A DNA stretch of 39,778 nt, from contig JAXHVO010000140.1 of the NCBI GenBank assembly GCA_034189135.1, forward strand, positions 1 through 39,778. Reading direction: 5' to 3'. The translations under genes and the position numbers were made by a program. Below the pieces are notes generated by a model that searched no databases, was not told the origin of the DNA, and worked only from the letters and a program-made list of their open reading frames with translations. The stretch is from Thermodesulfobacteriota bacterium (GTDB lineage Bacteria > Desulfobacterota > Desulfobacteria > Desulfobacterales > JAUWMJ01). Positions 9,968 through 18,688 of the stretch are shown here, piece after piece (the stretch's first letter is position 1; every line of letters starts with the position of its first letter).

Positions 9968-10168
9968 CGCATTTTCTATCAGGGCTTTTCCGTCCGGGCG
10001 ATTTGTCCGAACGAAAGCAGCATCGCTTCGCGAATTTTATCCTTCCTATAAGGCTCACTGTTTTTCGCCGGCCGCAATCGGCCGGTGAAAAGATCTGTTC
10101 GGTGAAATATGAAATATTTCGCTGGTGTTTTTTCTGCATGTGTTAGTCTATGTGGGTCTGTGGCCAAT
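9917..10168. repeat. 252-bp element with 18-bp terminal inverted repeats
   Basis: The left arm ATTAGCCACAGACCCACA (9917-9934) and the complement of the right arm at 10151-10168 match at 17 of 18 positions. Inside are a strong 13-bp hairpin (10062-10074 with 10079-10091, loop CAAT, one G-U) and a short GAAATAT/ATATTTC hairpin. There is no coding capacity. It begins within the aat reading frame and ends 18 nt before the Shine-Dalgarno of the HIT gene. It resembles a non-autonomous mobile or dispersed repeat. Confidence 0.6.
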
Positions 10169-10201
10169 CTATTTCAAATCAGTAGAAGGAGGTAATCCGA
10201 A

Positions 10202-10537
10202 ATGCAAAAGGACTGTATTTTTTGCAAAATTGTTAATGGAGAGATACCCACTGAATTTTTATATAAAGACGACACCCTGGTGGTGTTCAGGGATATTAAC
10301 CCCCATGCGCCGGTGCATATTCTTATTGTTCCTAAAAAACATATAAGAAGCATTAACGATTTGACGGAAAAGGACAGAGACATTGTTTCCCACATGATCA
10401 TGGTGGGAAAAGAGATGGCCCAAAAAGAAGCGATTCATTCATCCGGATACAAGCTATTGTTTAATGTGGAAAGGGGAGGGGGGCAGGTCATTTTTCATCT
10501 CCACTTGCACCTTATCGGCGGATGGGAAAAGAGTTAA
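10202..10537 (+). CDS. HIT family nucleotide-binding hydrolase (HinT/PKCI-like)
   Basis: Members of this family hydrolyse nucleoside phosphoramidates or related adenylated compounds. The 111-residue length is typical of HinT proteins. The catalytic histidine triad is H99-L-H101-L-H103, preceded by the conserved GGGQVIFH. Cys5 and Cys8 in CIFCKI match the metal-binding pair seen in many HinT homologues. AAGGAGGT at 10186-10193 gives a strong start. The repeat element immediately upstream separates it from aat, so whether it is co-transcribed is unclear. The in vivo substrate of such proteins is rarely known and cannot be predicted here. Confidence 0.92.
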   Translation: MQKDCIFCKIVNGEIPTEFLYKDDTLVVFRDINPHAPVHILIVPKKHIRSINDLTEKDRDIVSHMIMVGKEMAQKEAIHSSGYKLLFNVERGGGQVIFHLHLHLIGGWEKS

Positions 10538-10620
10538 AAGGAGTAGGATTGTCGTAATTTAGCCATTTAAAAAATTTGGCTATTTTGGTAGAAAAAATTA
10601 GATATTTTTATCAGAATATC

Positions 10621-10703
10621 GAATGTCGAACAAGGAATTTCGAATGACGAAGGTTCATTCCTTATTATTTACTTCTGCATTCATAATTCCTTGTTCGATA
10701 TTC
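10621..10703. repeat. Intergenic inverted repeat (19-bp arms)
   Basis: The left arm 10621-10639 (GAATGTCGAACAAGGAATT) pairs with the right arm 10685-10703 with one mismatch, around a 45-nt loop. It lies in the 226-nt gap between the HIT gene and hemW. The arms look like those of a dispersed intergenic repeat unit, though only one copy is in this window. A short hairpin AGCCA/TGGCT (10561-10581) before it may act as a weak terminator for the HIT gene. Confidence 0.55.
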
Positions 10704-10763
10704 TGCGGTTCAAAACGAATTCGTAAGTTTGATTTTTCTTAAAAGCGAATGTTATGAAAATAG

Positions 10764-11933
10764 ATGAAAAAGATTGATTCAAAACCAAATCAGAAAGAAC
10801 CGGGAGGGATATATGTACATATCCCTTTTTGCGTTAAGAAATGCCCCTACTGTGATTTTTATTCCATCACAGACACTTCCTTGAAACAAAGATTCATTTC
10901 AGCCGTAACCAGTGAAATGAACATGACATGCAATCTACCCTTTAAGTTCGACACACTTTATCTGGGTGGCGGAACCCCTTCGGTTTTAGAGACAAGATTC
11001 GTCAGGCGGATCATTAAAAGCGCAATCGGTTTATATAAATTCCTGCCTGGTTCAGAAATAACCATTGAAGTCAATCCGGGCACAGTGACAGCGGAAAAAT
11101 TTAGGGAATACAGGAATGCAGGTGTGAACCGAGTCAGCATCGGTGTACAATCTTTTCATCAAAGAGAGCTTAACTTCCTTGGGCGGATTCATACCGTAAA
11201 GGACGCAGATTTAGCCATAAAATGGTCGCGGGATGCGGATTTTGATAATATGGGAGTAGATCTTATTTACGGCATCCCGGGTCAAACGCCAAAATCCTGG
11301 TTTTGCGATCTTGAGCAGGCGGTTTCATTCAAACCTGAGCATCTTTCCTGCTACATGCTTACCTATGAGTCAGGGACACCCATGGAAAAAGAATTGCAAA
11401 AAGGTTCTTTTAAGCCGATGGAAGAGGAAATGGTTGGAGAATTATTTGCCGGAACCATAGAGTTTTTAGCAGGTAAAGGCTATACCCAATATGAAATATC
11501 CAACTTTGCACGGGAAAAAAGCTTAAGGTCCCGTCACAACAGGAAGTACTGGTCATTTGCACCGTATATCGGGTTCGGACCCTCCGCTCACTCTTTTATA
11601 GAACCCAGGCGCAGCTGGAACAAAGCCAGTGTCACGGCATACATCAAAGACCTTGAGGGAGGTAAACTGCCCATTGAAGGGCAGGAGGTTTTAAGCAGGG
11701 AACAACTGATGATGGAGTCTATCTTCATTGGATTGCGAAAGGCAGACGGAATAGATATCTCGGAATTCAACAGCAGGTTTGATAAAAACTTTTTTAACAT
11801 ATTCGGAAAACAACTGGAGGAATTTGAAAAAAAAAGGTGGATGGTCACCAATCATGAAAGTTGTGCGTTAACCGCAACAGGCATGCTGTTTTTAGACAGT
11901 ATCACCTCCATGCTGGTCAGACAGGATTTCTAA
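10764..11933 (+). CDS. hemW: HemW-like radical SAM heme chaperone / coproporphyrinogen III oxidase-like protein
   Basis: A radical SAM protein of the HemN/HemW superfamily. The [4Fe-4S] cysteines are Cys23, Cys27 and Cys30 (CVKKCPYC), followed by DFYS; HemW-like features are the short N-terminus before the cluster motif, the SAM-binding GGGTPS, EVNPGT, RVSIGVQSF, DLIYGIPGQT, ISNFARE and IGFGPSAHSF. HemN proper has a longer N-terminal arm and an extra cysteine region, so the HemW (heme insertion) assignment is favoured over true coproporphyrinogen dehydrogenase. A start at 10753 would hit a stop at once, which supports the ATG at 10764. It converges with the acyl-CoA dehydrogenase gene 44 nt away. 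Confidence 0.9.
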   Translation: MKKIDSKPNQKEPGGIYVHIPFCVKKCPYCDFYSITDTSLKQRFISAVTSEMNMTCNLPFKFDTLYLGGGTPSVLETRFVRRIIKSAIGLYKFLPGSEITIEVNPGTVTAEKFREYRNAGVNRVSIGVQSFHQRELNFLGRIHTVKDADLAIKWSRDADFDNMGVDLIYGIPGQTPKSWFCDLEQAVSFKPEHLSCYMLTYESGTPMEKELQKGSFKPMEEEMVGELFAGTIEFLAGKGYTQYEISNFAREKSLRSRHNRKYWSFAPYIGFGPSAHSFIEPRRSWNKASVTAYIKDLEGGKLPIEGQEVLSREQLMMESIFIGLRKADGIDISEFNSRFDKNFFNIFGKQLEEFEKKRWMVTNHESCALTATGMLFLDSITSMLVRQDF

Positions 11934-11977
11934 CCGCCGTTAATACCTACATCACTAAACAAAGAAAAACGCTTTTT

Positions 11978-13141
11978 TTACAATCCCATAAACTTGGCGG
12001 CGACGCCCTTCATTATTTCATTTGTCCCGGCAAATATGGAAAGCACACGGACATCCCGCCATCTCCTTACAATGGGACATTTTTCCAGAGAAGCGTTTTC
12101 GCCGAATAGATCCATGCATCGGTCTGCCACCCGCTTGGCCATTTCAGTGGTCCAATATTTGGCCATGGAGGTTTCGATATTTATTTCCTTGCCTTCGATA
12201 TGGTCCATTACCAGTTTGTCTACCAAACATCTTCCCAGTTTTACTTCGGTGGCCATTTCCACCAGGGCAAACTGAACCGCCTGCTTTTTGGCAAGCGGTT
12301 TACCTGAAACAGTGGTTTTTTTGCAGTGCTCCATGGTCAGTTTTAGAATACACTCGGCGACAGGTACCGCAGCGGTTGCCACCGTAAGACGTTCCTGCTG
12401 GAGTTTTTCCATGAGTATTAGAAATCCCATGCCTTTTTCTCCGAGTCGGTTGGCCTGGGGAATTCGACAGTTTGAGAAAAAAAGTTCTGCAGTGTCCTGA
12501 CTGTGAAATCCCATTTTGTCGAGATTCCTACCTCTGCTGAAGCCAGGCGTCCCGTTTTCCACAAGATACAATGAAATGGCCCGATGGGGATTATCCACCT
12601 CAGGATCTCTGGCGGCAACAACCACCAGGTCAGAATTGATACCGTTGGAGATAAAGATCTTTGAGCCCGAGATCACCACATCATTACCGTGTTCAACGGC
12701 ACTGGTACACATGCCGGCCAAATCGCTGCCTGCATCAGGCTCGGTCATGGCTATGGCGGTGATAATATTACCGGAAACACAGCCTGGAAGATATTTCTGT
12801 TTGGTTTCTTCAGATCCAAAAGTTTCGATATAGGGGATCACCACATCGGAGTGAAGCCTGGCGGCGATACCTTCCTGGTTAGTTCTGGCCATTTCATCTG
12901 CAACAATAACCGAATATCGGTAATCTCCGCCGAGGCCCCCATATTTTGGAGAAACACCCATGCAGAGGAATCCATTTTGACCCATTTTTTTCCAGATATT
13001 TTTAGGGACGATGCCGTCTGACTCCCATTGATCGGCATAGGGAGTGACTTCCTTGGCAAGAAATTTTCTAAGACGTTTTCTGAACTCCTGTTGTGGTTTG
13101 GTATAATGTATAATGTTCATGGGGTATGATCCATAGATCAT
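11978..13141 (-). CDS. Acyl-CoA dehydrogenase family protein (LCAD/IVD-like)
   Basis: This FAD enzyme oxidises an acyl-CoA to the 2-enoyl-CoA. The 387-residue protein has the family signatures AMTEPDAGSDLAGM (131-144), FISNG, GEKGMGF and the C-terminal FAGTNEIMKG. The C-terminal signature has Ala where short/medium-chain enzymes carry the catalytic Glu; instead Glu250 in LQQERL lies where long-chain and isovaleryl-CoA dehydrogenases place their base. The start may be Met8 (13120) rather than Met1; neither has a clear Shine-Dalgarno. It is 18 nt downstream of the hydratase gene, with which it forms a likely two-step beta-oxidation-type module. The substrate cannot be set from sequence. Confidence 0.92.
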   Translation of the reverse strand: MIYGSYPMNIIHYTKPQQEFRKRLRKFLAKEVTPYADQWESDGIVPKNIWKKMGQNGFLCMGVSPKYGGLGGDYRYSVIVADEMARTNQEGIAARLHSDVVIPYIETFGSEETKQKYLPGCVSGNIITAIAMTEPDAGSDLAGMCTSAVEHGNDVVISGSKIFISNGINSDLVVVAARDPEVDNPHRAISLYLVENGTPGFSRGRNLDKMGFHSQDTAELFFSNCRIPQANRLGEKGMGFLILMEKLQQERLTVATAAVPVAECILKLTMEHCKKTTVSGKPLAKKQAVQFALVEMATEVKLGRCLVDKLVMDHIEGKEINIETSMAKYWTTEMAKRVADRCMDLFGENASLEKCPIVRRWRDVRVLSIFAGTNEIMKGVAAKFMGL

Positions 13142-13159
13142 AAAAACAATACGCGGGTT

Positions 13160-14011
13160 TTATGTTTGGGGGAGTTCTCCATATTCAAAGATTCCGTTAT
13201 CAATGATAACGTCGCCGGTTTCCTTATTACGTATTTTCCAAAGGGCTTTCCCGGTTTCGATTTTCCAGATCTGGGTCTGGATGGGAATCCCCGGATATAA
13301 TGCTTTGGAGAATCGGCAGACCATTCGTCTGGCCTTTTCCGGTTTACCGGGAATCAATTTTTCCATCAGGGCACGGCACCCAAAGCCGTGGGTGCACAAA
13401 CCGTGCATGATCGGTTTTTCAAAGCCAGCCATTTTAGCAAATTCAGGGTCCACATGGAGGGTGAAGATATCTCCGGTGAGCCGGTAAAGCAGCGGCTGGT
13501 CTTTAGACGGGAGTGCATCAACAATGAAATCAGGTTTTCTGTGGGGAAAATTAACTTCTGATTTGGGCGCATTCTCTCCACCGAACCCACCGTCCAAGCG
13601 AGAAAACACGGTACAGATACTGGTGAAGAGTTTGTTGCCGTTGGAGTGATAGGTGTCGCTTTCTCCTATCACCAGAGCCCCTTTGTCTTTACCCTTGTCG
13701 TAAATATGGGTGATGGTTCCTTCGGTGGTCATGGTGCCTTCCACCGGAATCGGGCTGTGGAAAATCAACTCCTGTTCGCCGTGCAGGACACCGGCAAGGG
13801 TTACATTCGATTTAATACCGATTTGGGCAAGAATATCAAAAATCGATGCAATGGAAAAACTGGGGATAACTTTTAAATCTTTTTCATAGCAGAAATTCAG
13901 TTCGGAAAAACCGGCGCCCACTCCCAGCGCATAAAGAACGACATCTTTCCAGGTGTATTCTTTGGTAATCGGGCCTATTTTCGCGCCCAATGCATCGAGA
14001 TTTAATCCCAT
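13160..14011 (-). CDS. MaoC-like / hydratase 2-type double hot-dog (R)-specific enoyl-CoA hydratase family protein
   Basis: The 283-residue protein resembles the hydratase 2 part of peroxisomal multifunctional enzyme type 2: an N-terminal non-catalytic hot-dog fold (about 1-140) and a catalytic C-terminal one (about 160-283). The catalytic Asp181 and His186 are in TGDIFTLHVDPE and are followed by PIMHGLCTHGFG. The usual GDxNPLH motif reads GDIFTLH, so the Asn and Pro are replaced by Phe and Thr, an oddity that may alter specificity or activity. With the adjacent acyl-CoA dehydrogenase it could carry out oxidation and hydration of a CoA thioester; direction and substrate are inference. Confidence 0.85.
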   Translation of the reverse strand: MGLNLDALGAKIGPITKEYTWKDVVLYALGVGAGFSELNFCYEKDLKVIPSFSIASIFDILAQIGIKSNVTLAGVLHGEQELIFHSPIPVEGTMTTEGTITHIYDKGKDKGALVIGESDTYHSNGNKLFTSICTVFSRLDGGFGGENAPKSEVNFPHRKPDFIVDALPSKDQPLLYRLTGDIFTLHVDPEFAKMAGFEKPIMHGLCTHGFGCRALMEKLIPGKPEKARRMVCRFSKALYPGIPIQTQIWKIETGKALWKIRNKETGDVIIDNGIFEYGELPQT

Positions 14012-14022
14012 CGTTTATTTCC

Positions 14023-14042
14023 TTTGAATCCTTATGCTCTGC
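14023..14042 (+). repeat. Dispersed 20-nt repeat, copy 1
   Basis: The 20-mer TTTGAATCCTTATGCTCTGC occurs here, just before the hydratase gene start, and again at 17846-17865. The similarity decays into related sequence downstream in both copies. Both lie between genes and on the same strand. Confidence 0.7.
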
Positions 14043-14107
14043 TACCTTTTTTCAGATATAGTCTATGCAGAAAAATCGTGCCTAAAAAGCCGCTTTGCAA
14101 AAATTTA

Positions 14108-15070
14108 TTATGCAGGAAGTTTCTGGTATACTTCCTTGGCCTGAGATATCATATCTTCAAAAAGATTTTTAACGGACAAAATTTCATGGCACAGACCGAC
14201 ACCTTGTCCGCAGGCGATAATACCGGCACCCAGTTCACCGCCGTCAAACATGCGTTTGGTATTTTCTCCTCCGATCACGGTGAGAAGTTCGTTCAAATCC
14301 GCACCGCATGTTTCCAGTTCTGCGCACTTGTTGGCCGCTTCATTGTTCCAGACCCTGTGGGTGGAGTTAATGGACCGCATAATTAGCGTTGTATCCAGTT
14401 CGGTGGCATTTAAAAGAGCCTGTTTCAGGTCCTCATGAATCGGGCACTCTAAAGTCGTTAACAGTCGTGTGCCGATGATGACCGCTTCTGCCCCCAGGGC
14501 GAGAACGGCAAGCAGACTGCGACCGTCGGAAACTCCACCACCTCCTATCACCGGAACGCGAACTGCATCCTTGACGGAGGGGACGAGTACCAGGGTACCG
14601 ATATCCAGCTTACCGGTTGCTCCACCGTTTTCATATCCCACCACGGTAACGATATCTGCTCCCATATCCTGAACTTTCAGTGCGTAACGGATACCCACAC
14701 ATTTGTGAATCCAAACCATGTTCGCATCCTTGAATCTGCGGCACAATTCTTCCGGCGCTGAATGTCCGGACGTTTCCACTATTTTTACACCTTTTTCCAC
14801 CAGGACATCCACATAATCATTATTATCGATGGGTCTCATGGAAGGAAACAGGTTGATGTTGACGGCAAAAGGCTTGTCAGTCAATTCATAAATCCTATCT
14901 ATGGCATCGGAAAACTCTTCTTTGGATTGATAAATGGCGGATGCAAGTATGCCAAGCCCGCCTGCATTTGAAATTGCGGCAACGAAATCCGCATTACTGA
15001 TCCACATCATTGTCCCGCCGATAATAGGATATTTTATTCCCAGCATGTTGGTGATTTTTGTTTCAAACAT
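14108..15070 (-). CDS. FMN-dependent nitronate monooxygenase / FabK-like oxidoreductase
   Basis: A 320-residue TIM-barrel FMN protein of the 2-nitropropane dioxygenase family. It has IKYPIIGGTMMW near the N-terminus (the usual PI..G.M motif), AGGLGILA, and the phosphate-binding part VPVIGGGGVSDGRSL followed by GAEAVIIGTRLL. The family contains nitronate monooxygenases, FabK-type enoyl-ACP reductases and uncharacterised enzymes that are often found next to acyl-CoA dehydrogenases. Given its position as first gene of a strand-shared trio with the hydratase and dehydrogenase, a role in reduction or oxidation of unsaturated acyl thioesters is plausible, but a nitronate role cannot be excluded. 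Confidence 0.88.
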   Translation of the reverse strand: MFETKITNMLGIKYPIIGGTMMWISNADFVAAISNAGGLGILASAIYQSKEEFSDAIDRIYELTDKPFAVNINLFPSMRPIDNNDYVDVLVEKGVKIVETSGHSAPEELCRRFKDANMVWIHKCVGIRYALKVQDMGADIVTVVGYENGGATGKLDIGTLVLVPSVKDAVRVPVIGGGGVSDGRSLLAVLALGAEAVIIGTRLLTTLECPIHEDLKQALLNATELDTTLIMRSINSTHRVWNNEAANKCAELETCGADLNELLTVIGGENTKRMFDGGELGAGIIACGQGVGLCHEILSVKNLFEDMISQAKEVYQKLPA

Positions 15071-15574
15071 TCTTTTTTCTCCTTTGATATTAAGACATTT
15101 TCATTCAACTGATTGTTTGCTAAAAAAGATGGAATTTTTAATTACCTGTAATATAGAATTAAGTAAAGAAAAAATAGATGGTGTCTAAAGAAAATTATTG
15201 TATCATTTTATCATCATACGAAGGACCTGATGTGCAAATAAAACCCAAAAGGGAAGGGTTCTTTAAAGCCTTATTTCGTAGAGATCGTTAATCTCTTTTT
15301 TGTATCTATTCAGAGGGTATTTATTACCGCCCATTCGCTTCGCTCAATAGAGGCACAGAGCACGCAGGGGGTTCTATCTTAATTCTTTTCGCTGAGTGCG
15401 GCGAAAAGAAAAAACCCAGGCCCTACGGGCAGATCACACTAAATTTAACCAAATGAAGCGAAGCTTCTGAAGATTTCTATTTGCCGGTATTTTATCCCGC
15501 TATGATTAGCGGGACTCAACGACAAATAGAAAATTAATCTCTCTCTGTGTTCTCAGCGGCTCTGTGGTGAACAA
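15071..15574. repeat. 504-nt intergenic region rich in inverted repeats
   Basis: No gene is seen. Three hairpins are visible: CTTTTCGC/GCGAAAAG at about 15387-15410; an outer repeat TCTATTTGCCG (15476-15486) with CGACAAATAGA (15520-15530), one mismatch; and inside it a perfect 7-bp TCCCGCT/AGCGGGA (15495-15501 with 15508-15514). The flanks carry CACAGAG-rich text in opposite orientation (about 15352-15360 and 15545-15573), which suggests a mosaic of dispersed repeat elements. Confidence 0.5.
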
Positions 15575-17485
15575 TTATCCTTTTCTCAGCTTTCTGATAT
15601 CCCCGATCCTTAGGGTGACTTTTTTAGCATCAAAATATTCGATCAGCGGGATTACGAATTTGCGCGAGGCACCGGTCATGTCCTTGAACTGCGGGGTGGT
15701 AATTTCTCCGTTTAAAGTGAGAAAATCGACCAATTTTTTTTGCAGGTCATTTACAGCATCGGTATGGAAGTAAAGATCTTCTTTGGTTTTTATTATCATA
15801 CCCTCATCCACCAGAAGCATGAGCACATCATTTGCCTGTGCGGCATCCACATTAAGGGTTTTGGCAAGTTCTCTGAAGTATGGCGGTGTGAGCCCGCTTT
15901 TTTTGTAGGTGTCGATAATTTTCTTTTTGATATCCGTCTGGTCAGTGCCCAAAGAAACCTGATGGCCAGCCAGGCGAACCGTTTCTTCTTCTGCGGCAAT
16001 CTGTTTGGCTTTAATCATCTGGTTAATCACCAGGCTGAAAAGTTTTGAATTCATATCCGGCGGGAATTTGGTCTTAAGTTCTTCTTTGGGCATTCCCGTT
16101 TTCAGTGGATTGGCCTGGTGGTAAGTGTTTAAGTGGTTTTTTATGTTTGTTATTAATCCGTCAAAATGGTTTTTATGAAGGTAAATCTTTTTCTCCCTGT
16201 CAATCTGAATAAGGTCCTTTTTGGACAAAAGTCCCTGTATGGCGTTATCCAGTTGCTTTTCAGGAGAGTTGGTCATCAGTTTGAGGTTGGAGAAGGAAAG
16301 TCCCATATAACCGGATTCATCGGCATGGTGAGAGATGGTTTCTGTAAGATCGCTGTTTTCCAGCCCCTTTAACCCGGCTACAATTTCCGGTTTAAAACGT
16401 TTGTGTTTGGGTGGAATCGGGTTTAGTACATGGCCGCCACCAATGGTGCGAACCGGGGAATAGCTTCGCAACACAAAGCGGTCATCTTTAACCAGAGCTA
16501 CCGGAGATTCGAGACGAAGCTGGGCAACGGTTGTTTCACCGGGGTTCAGCTCTTCTTTATCCAGCAGAATCAGGTAGCCCAGAACTTCGCTGGTGCCGGT
16601 ATGAAATCTGACCAGCATGCGGTTTTTTGCCGGCTTGCTGTTGCTGGAAAGAAAATTCAGCGATATATCCACCATATAACCTGCCGTTAAAGCACCCGGA
16701 TTTGCCAGGATATCACCACGATTGACCGCTGCTTTTTCCAAGCCCTGGAAATTGATGGCAGTGCGCATTCCTGCCTCGGCCTCATTGACACTTTGGTTGT
16801 GTACCTGAATACCCCGAACCTTTGCGGTTATCCCTGAAGGATAGATCATGATGGTCTCTCCCACCCCGATACGTCCCGAAATAAGGGAACCGGTAATCAC
16901 CGTGCCAAAACCTTTCATGGTGAAAACCCGGTCTACGGGAAGGCGAAACAGGCCGGAGGAAGTGTGATCAGGGATTTGAGCGCTCAGTTGGCCAAGGGTA
17001 TCAATAAAATCCGGGACACCCTGTCCGGTTTTTGATGAAACCGGTATAATCGGAGTATCTTCAAGAAAAGTTCCCCGGATAAAATCTTCTACATCCTCCA
17101 TGGCAAGCTCCAGCCACTCTTCATCCACCAGATCAGTCTTGGTTAAAACAGTAAAACCGTATTTTACCCCTAGGAGTGTGCATATCTCCATATGCTCTCT
17201 GGTCTGGGGCATGACACCTTCGTCGGCTGCAATCACCATGACCACGATGTCTATTCCGGTGGCTCCGGCCACCATATTTTTAACGAATTTTTCGTGACCC
17301 GGAACATCTACAATGCCGATATGCTGACCACCGGGAAGGTCCAAAGAGGCAAATCCGAGTTCAATGGTAATGCCTCGAAGCTTTTCTTCCTTCAGCCTGT
17401 CCGTATCCGTGCCTGTAATCGCTTTGATTAAAGTGGTTTTACCATGGTCTATATGACCGGCGGTTCCGAGGATGATCTGTTTCAA
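15575..17485 (-). CDS. selB: Selenocysteine-specific translation elongation factor SelB
   Basis: SelB carries Sec-tRNA to ribosomes paused at UGA codons followed by a SECIS hairpin. The 636-residue protein has an EF-Tu-like GTPase: G1 GHIDHGKT (10-17), switch region [10 protein letters not shown]3 DVPGHE, G4 TKTD. Domains II and III follow, then the C-terminal winged-helix array (about 400-636) that binds SECIS RNA and sets SelB apart from EF-Tu. No selA, selC or selD is in the window. Its presence shows that UGA decoding as selenocysteine is possible in this organism, which bears directly on the UGA-containing small gene at 26747. The start ATG has only a weak upstream purine tract. Confidence 0.97.
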   Translation of the reverse strand: MKQIILGTAGHIDHGKTTLIKAITGTDTDRLKEEKLRGITIELGFASLDLPGGQHIGIVDVPGHEKFVKNMVAGATGIDIVVMVIAADEGVMPQTREHMEICTLLGVKYGFTVLTKTDLVDEEWLELAMEDVEDFIRGTFLEDTPIIPVSSKTGQGVPDFIDTLGQLSAQIPDHTSSGLFRLPVDRVFTMKGFGTVITGSLISGRIGVGETIMIYPSGITAKVRGIQVHNQSVNEAEAGMRTAINFQGLEKAAVNRGDILANPGALTAGYMVDISLNFLSSNSKPAKNRMLVRFHTGTSEVLGYLILLDKEELNPGETTVAQLRLESPVALVKDDRFVLRSYSPVRTIGGGHVLNPIPPKHKRFKPEIVAGLKGLENSDLTETISHHADESGYMGLSFSNLKLMTNSPEKQLDNAIQGLLSKKDLIQIDREKKIYLHKNHFDGLITNIKNHLNTYHQANPLKTGMPKEELKTKFPPDMNSKLFSLVINQMIKAKQIAAEEETVRLAGHQVSLGTDQTDIKKKIIDTYKKSGLTPPYFRELAKTLNVDAAQANDVLMLLVDEGMIIKTKEDLYFHTDAVNDLQKKLVDFLTLNGEITTPQFKDMTGASRKFVIPLIEYFDAKKVTLRIGDIRKLRKG

Positions 17486-17585
17486 TTAAAAATTCTCCTT
17501 TGTTGTGATACAATTTGGGACACAGATGAACACGGATTAGAAGGATAAAAAAATATGTCTGTAAATATCAGTGAAAATCAGTGCC

Positions 17586-17759
17586 CTAACTTTTCCTTCT
17601 GTTCCTAAGATACTCCGCAAAGTATGCAAGCCCGACCAGAATAATGGCCAGCCCGGCGATATAAAATATATCGACCCTGCCGTAAAACATCCGTGTCAGG
17701 ACCACAGCAAATACAGCACCAAGAATGGCTCGCATTACAAAAATGTGAAATTTGGTCAT
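17586..17759 (-). CDS. 57-residue two-pass membrane protein, function unknown
   Basis: I do not recognise this protein. It starts MTKFHIFVMRAIL and has two hydrophobic segments: about 9-25 and about 31-48, separated by a short RMFYGRVD turn, and ends in a basic tail (YLRNRRKS). AGGTAG lies upstream of the ATG. It lies 100 nt ahead of selB on the same strand. The gap holds CACAGATGAACACGGATT, which looks like a piece of a dispersed intergenic repeat. A small inner-membrane protein is the natural reading; the hydrophobic pattern and a good start argue against chance. Confidence 0.65.
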   Translation of the reverse strand: MTKFHIFVMRAILGAVFAVVLTRMFYGRVDIFYIAGLAIILVGLAYFAEYLRNRRKS

Positions 17760-18198
17760 TAAATCTACCTGTTAAAAAGGGAAAGGGTCCAAGGATTCAG
17801 GGATTCAAGGGGTCGTGTTTTTTTCAAAATCCTAACCTCTTGGCATTTGAATCCTTATGCTCTGCCAGCTCTTTTGGAGATGGGCTATACTTTCAGACCT
17901 TTGGAAAATGGTGATTTATGTTCGAGTTCAAGCCGAAAACCTTAGACTTTTAGCCTGTCGAAGCGAAGCGTAGATCCCGCTTATCGGGGACGTGGAGATC
18001 GGGCATAAAGCGCCGTTTCCCATAGGTCTCACTTTTATAATAGCAGAATCCAGTTCCCGTCAATAGCCGTTTTAAATTTTTAGCTATATGAAATTGCGTT
18101 CATCTGTTTGAATCTATGGTTAATTATAAAAAATGGGTATCAGGTGATTTTGTTCTTGAAATGGATATTGCAATTTGTTAGTTAAATGTTTTCTTTAT
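17760..18198. other. 439-nt non-coding region before the tRNA genes
   Basis: Copy 2 of the 20-nt repeat TTTGAATCCTTATGCTCTGC lies at 17846-17865. Nothing with coding character is seen. A promoter for the tRNA genes should lie at the downstream end, but I found no hexamer pair good enough to name. Confidence 0.45.
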
Positions 18199-18275
18199 GG
18201 TGGGTGTAGCTCAGTTGGTAGAGCACCTGGTTGTGGCCCAGGTGGCCGTGGGTTCAAGTCCCATCACTCACCCCA
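18199..18275 (+). tRNA. tRNA-His (anticodon GTG)
   Basis: The full cloverleaf can be folded: acceptor GTGGGTG/CACTCAC (one G-U), an additional 5' G at 18199 opposite C73 as is diagnostic for tRNA-His, D-arm AGCTCAGTTGG, anticodon stem CCTGG/CCAGG with GTG at 18233-18235, T-loop GTTCAAG, and an encoded CCA at 18273-18275. A hairpin GACCATTG/CAATGGTC (18290-18297 with 18314-18321) follows between the two tRNA genes. Confidence 0.97.
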
Positions 18276-18332
18276 TTTAAAAAGCTCCGGACCATTGTAA
18301 ACTTTAAAATTTGCAATGGTCTTATCGCTTCT

Positions 18333-18409
18333 GCGCCCGTAGCTCAGCTGGATAGAGCGCCGGACTTCGAATCCGTGGGCCGCAGGTTCGAATCCTGCCG
18401 GGCGTACCA
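18333..18409 (+). tRNA. tRNA-Arg (anticodon TCG)
   Basis: Acceptor GCGCCCG pairs with CGGGCGT (terminal G-U). The D-arm is GCTCAGCTGGATAGAGC, the anticodon loop CTTCGAA with TCG at 18367-18369, the T-arm GCAGG-TTCGAAT-CCTGC, and CCA is encoded at 18407-18409. The top pair of the anticodon stem (C-T) is mismatched. The 3' end is partly repeated downstream, which suggests use as an integration site. Confidence 0.96.
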
Positions 18410-18417
18410 AAATGATG

Positions 18418-18456
18418 GCAGGTGATGGTTCAGCAGAAACCGTTACCTGCTTTTTT
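18418..18456 (+). terminator. Rho-independent terminator after tRNA-Arg
   Basis: GCAGGT (18418-18423) pairs with ACCTGC (18445-18450), with further partial pairing inside (GGTT/AACC), and is followed at once by six T residues (18451-18456). Confidence 0.75.
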
Positions 18457-18469
18457 GTTACTCCCAACA

Positions 18470-18688
18470 GGATTCGGACCAAGTCGGCAGGTTGAGCGTA
18501 AGCGAAATCCCGCCGCAGTTTGGCGGGGTTCGAATCCTGCCCCCGCGGAGCGGGATTTCACATCTGGTTTTAAGAATATTATGGTGTTCAACGGGCGTAC
18601 CATAAATGCAAAAGGAGTCGGGCTATCTGGCGATAGCTCGACTTTTTGTGTTTTAGAGCTTATAAAGGATTCGGACCAAGTCGGCAGG
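18470..18688 (+). repeat. Tandem-like duplication downstream of tRNA-Arg (possible attachment-site scar)
   Basis: Two units start with the tRNA-Arg 3' end and end in the same 22-mer. CGGGCGTACCA occurs at 18399-18409 (in the tRNA) and 18592-18602; GGATTCGGACCAAGTCGGCA plus GG occurs at 18470-18491 and 18667-18688. Each unit has its own terminator-like hairpin between these marks. GGTTCGAATCCTGCC near 18529-18543 also copies the T-arm, so the second unit is a tRNA 3' half broken by an inserted stretch. This pattern fits a past integration or recombination at the tRNA gene. Confidence 0.65.
18616..18647 (+). terminator. Terminator-like hairpin in the second tRNA-3'-end unit
   Basis: AGTCGGGCTAT (18616-18626) pairs with ATAGCTCGACT (18633-18643) over 11 bp with one G-U, loop CTGGCG, then a T run. 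It follows the duplicated CGGGCGTACCA exactly as a terminator would follow a tRNA. Confidence 0.65.

Noticed and set aside
10062-10091. The strong hairpin between aat and the HIT gene as a terminator
   Set aside because: T runs lie on the 5' side of the hairpin on each strand, not the 3' side, and it is part of a repeat element.
15575-18410. tRNA-Sec (selC) next to selB
   Set aside because: Only tRNA-His and tRNA-Arg(TCG) can be folded; no tRNA with a long acceptor arm and TCA anticodon was seen.
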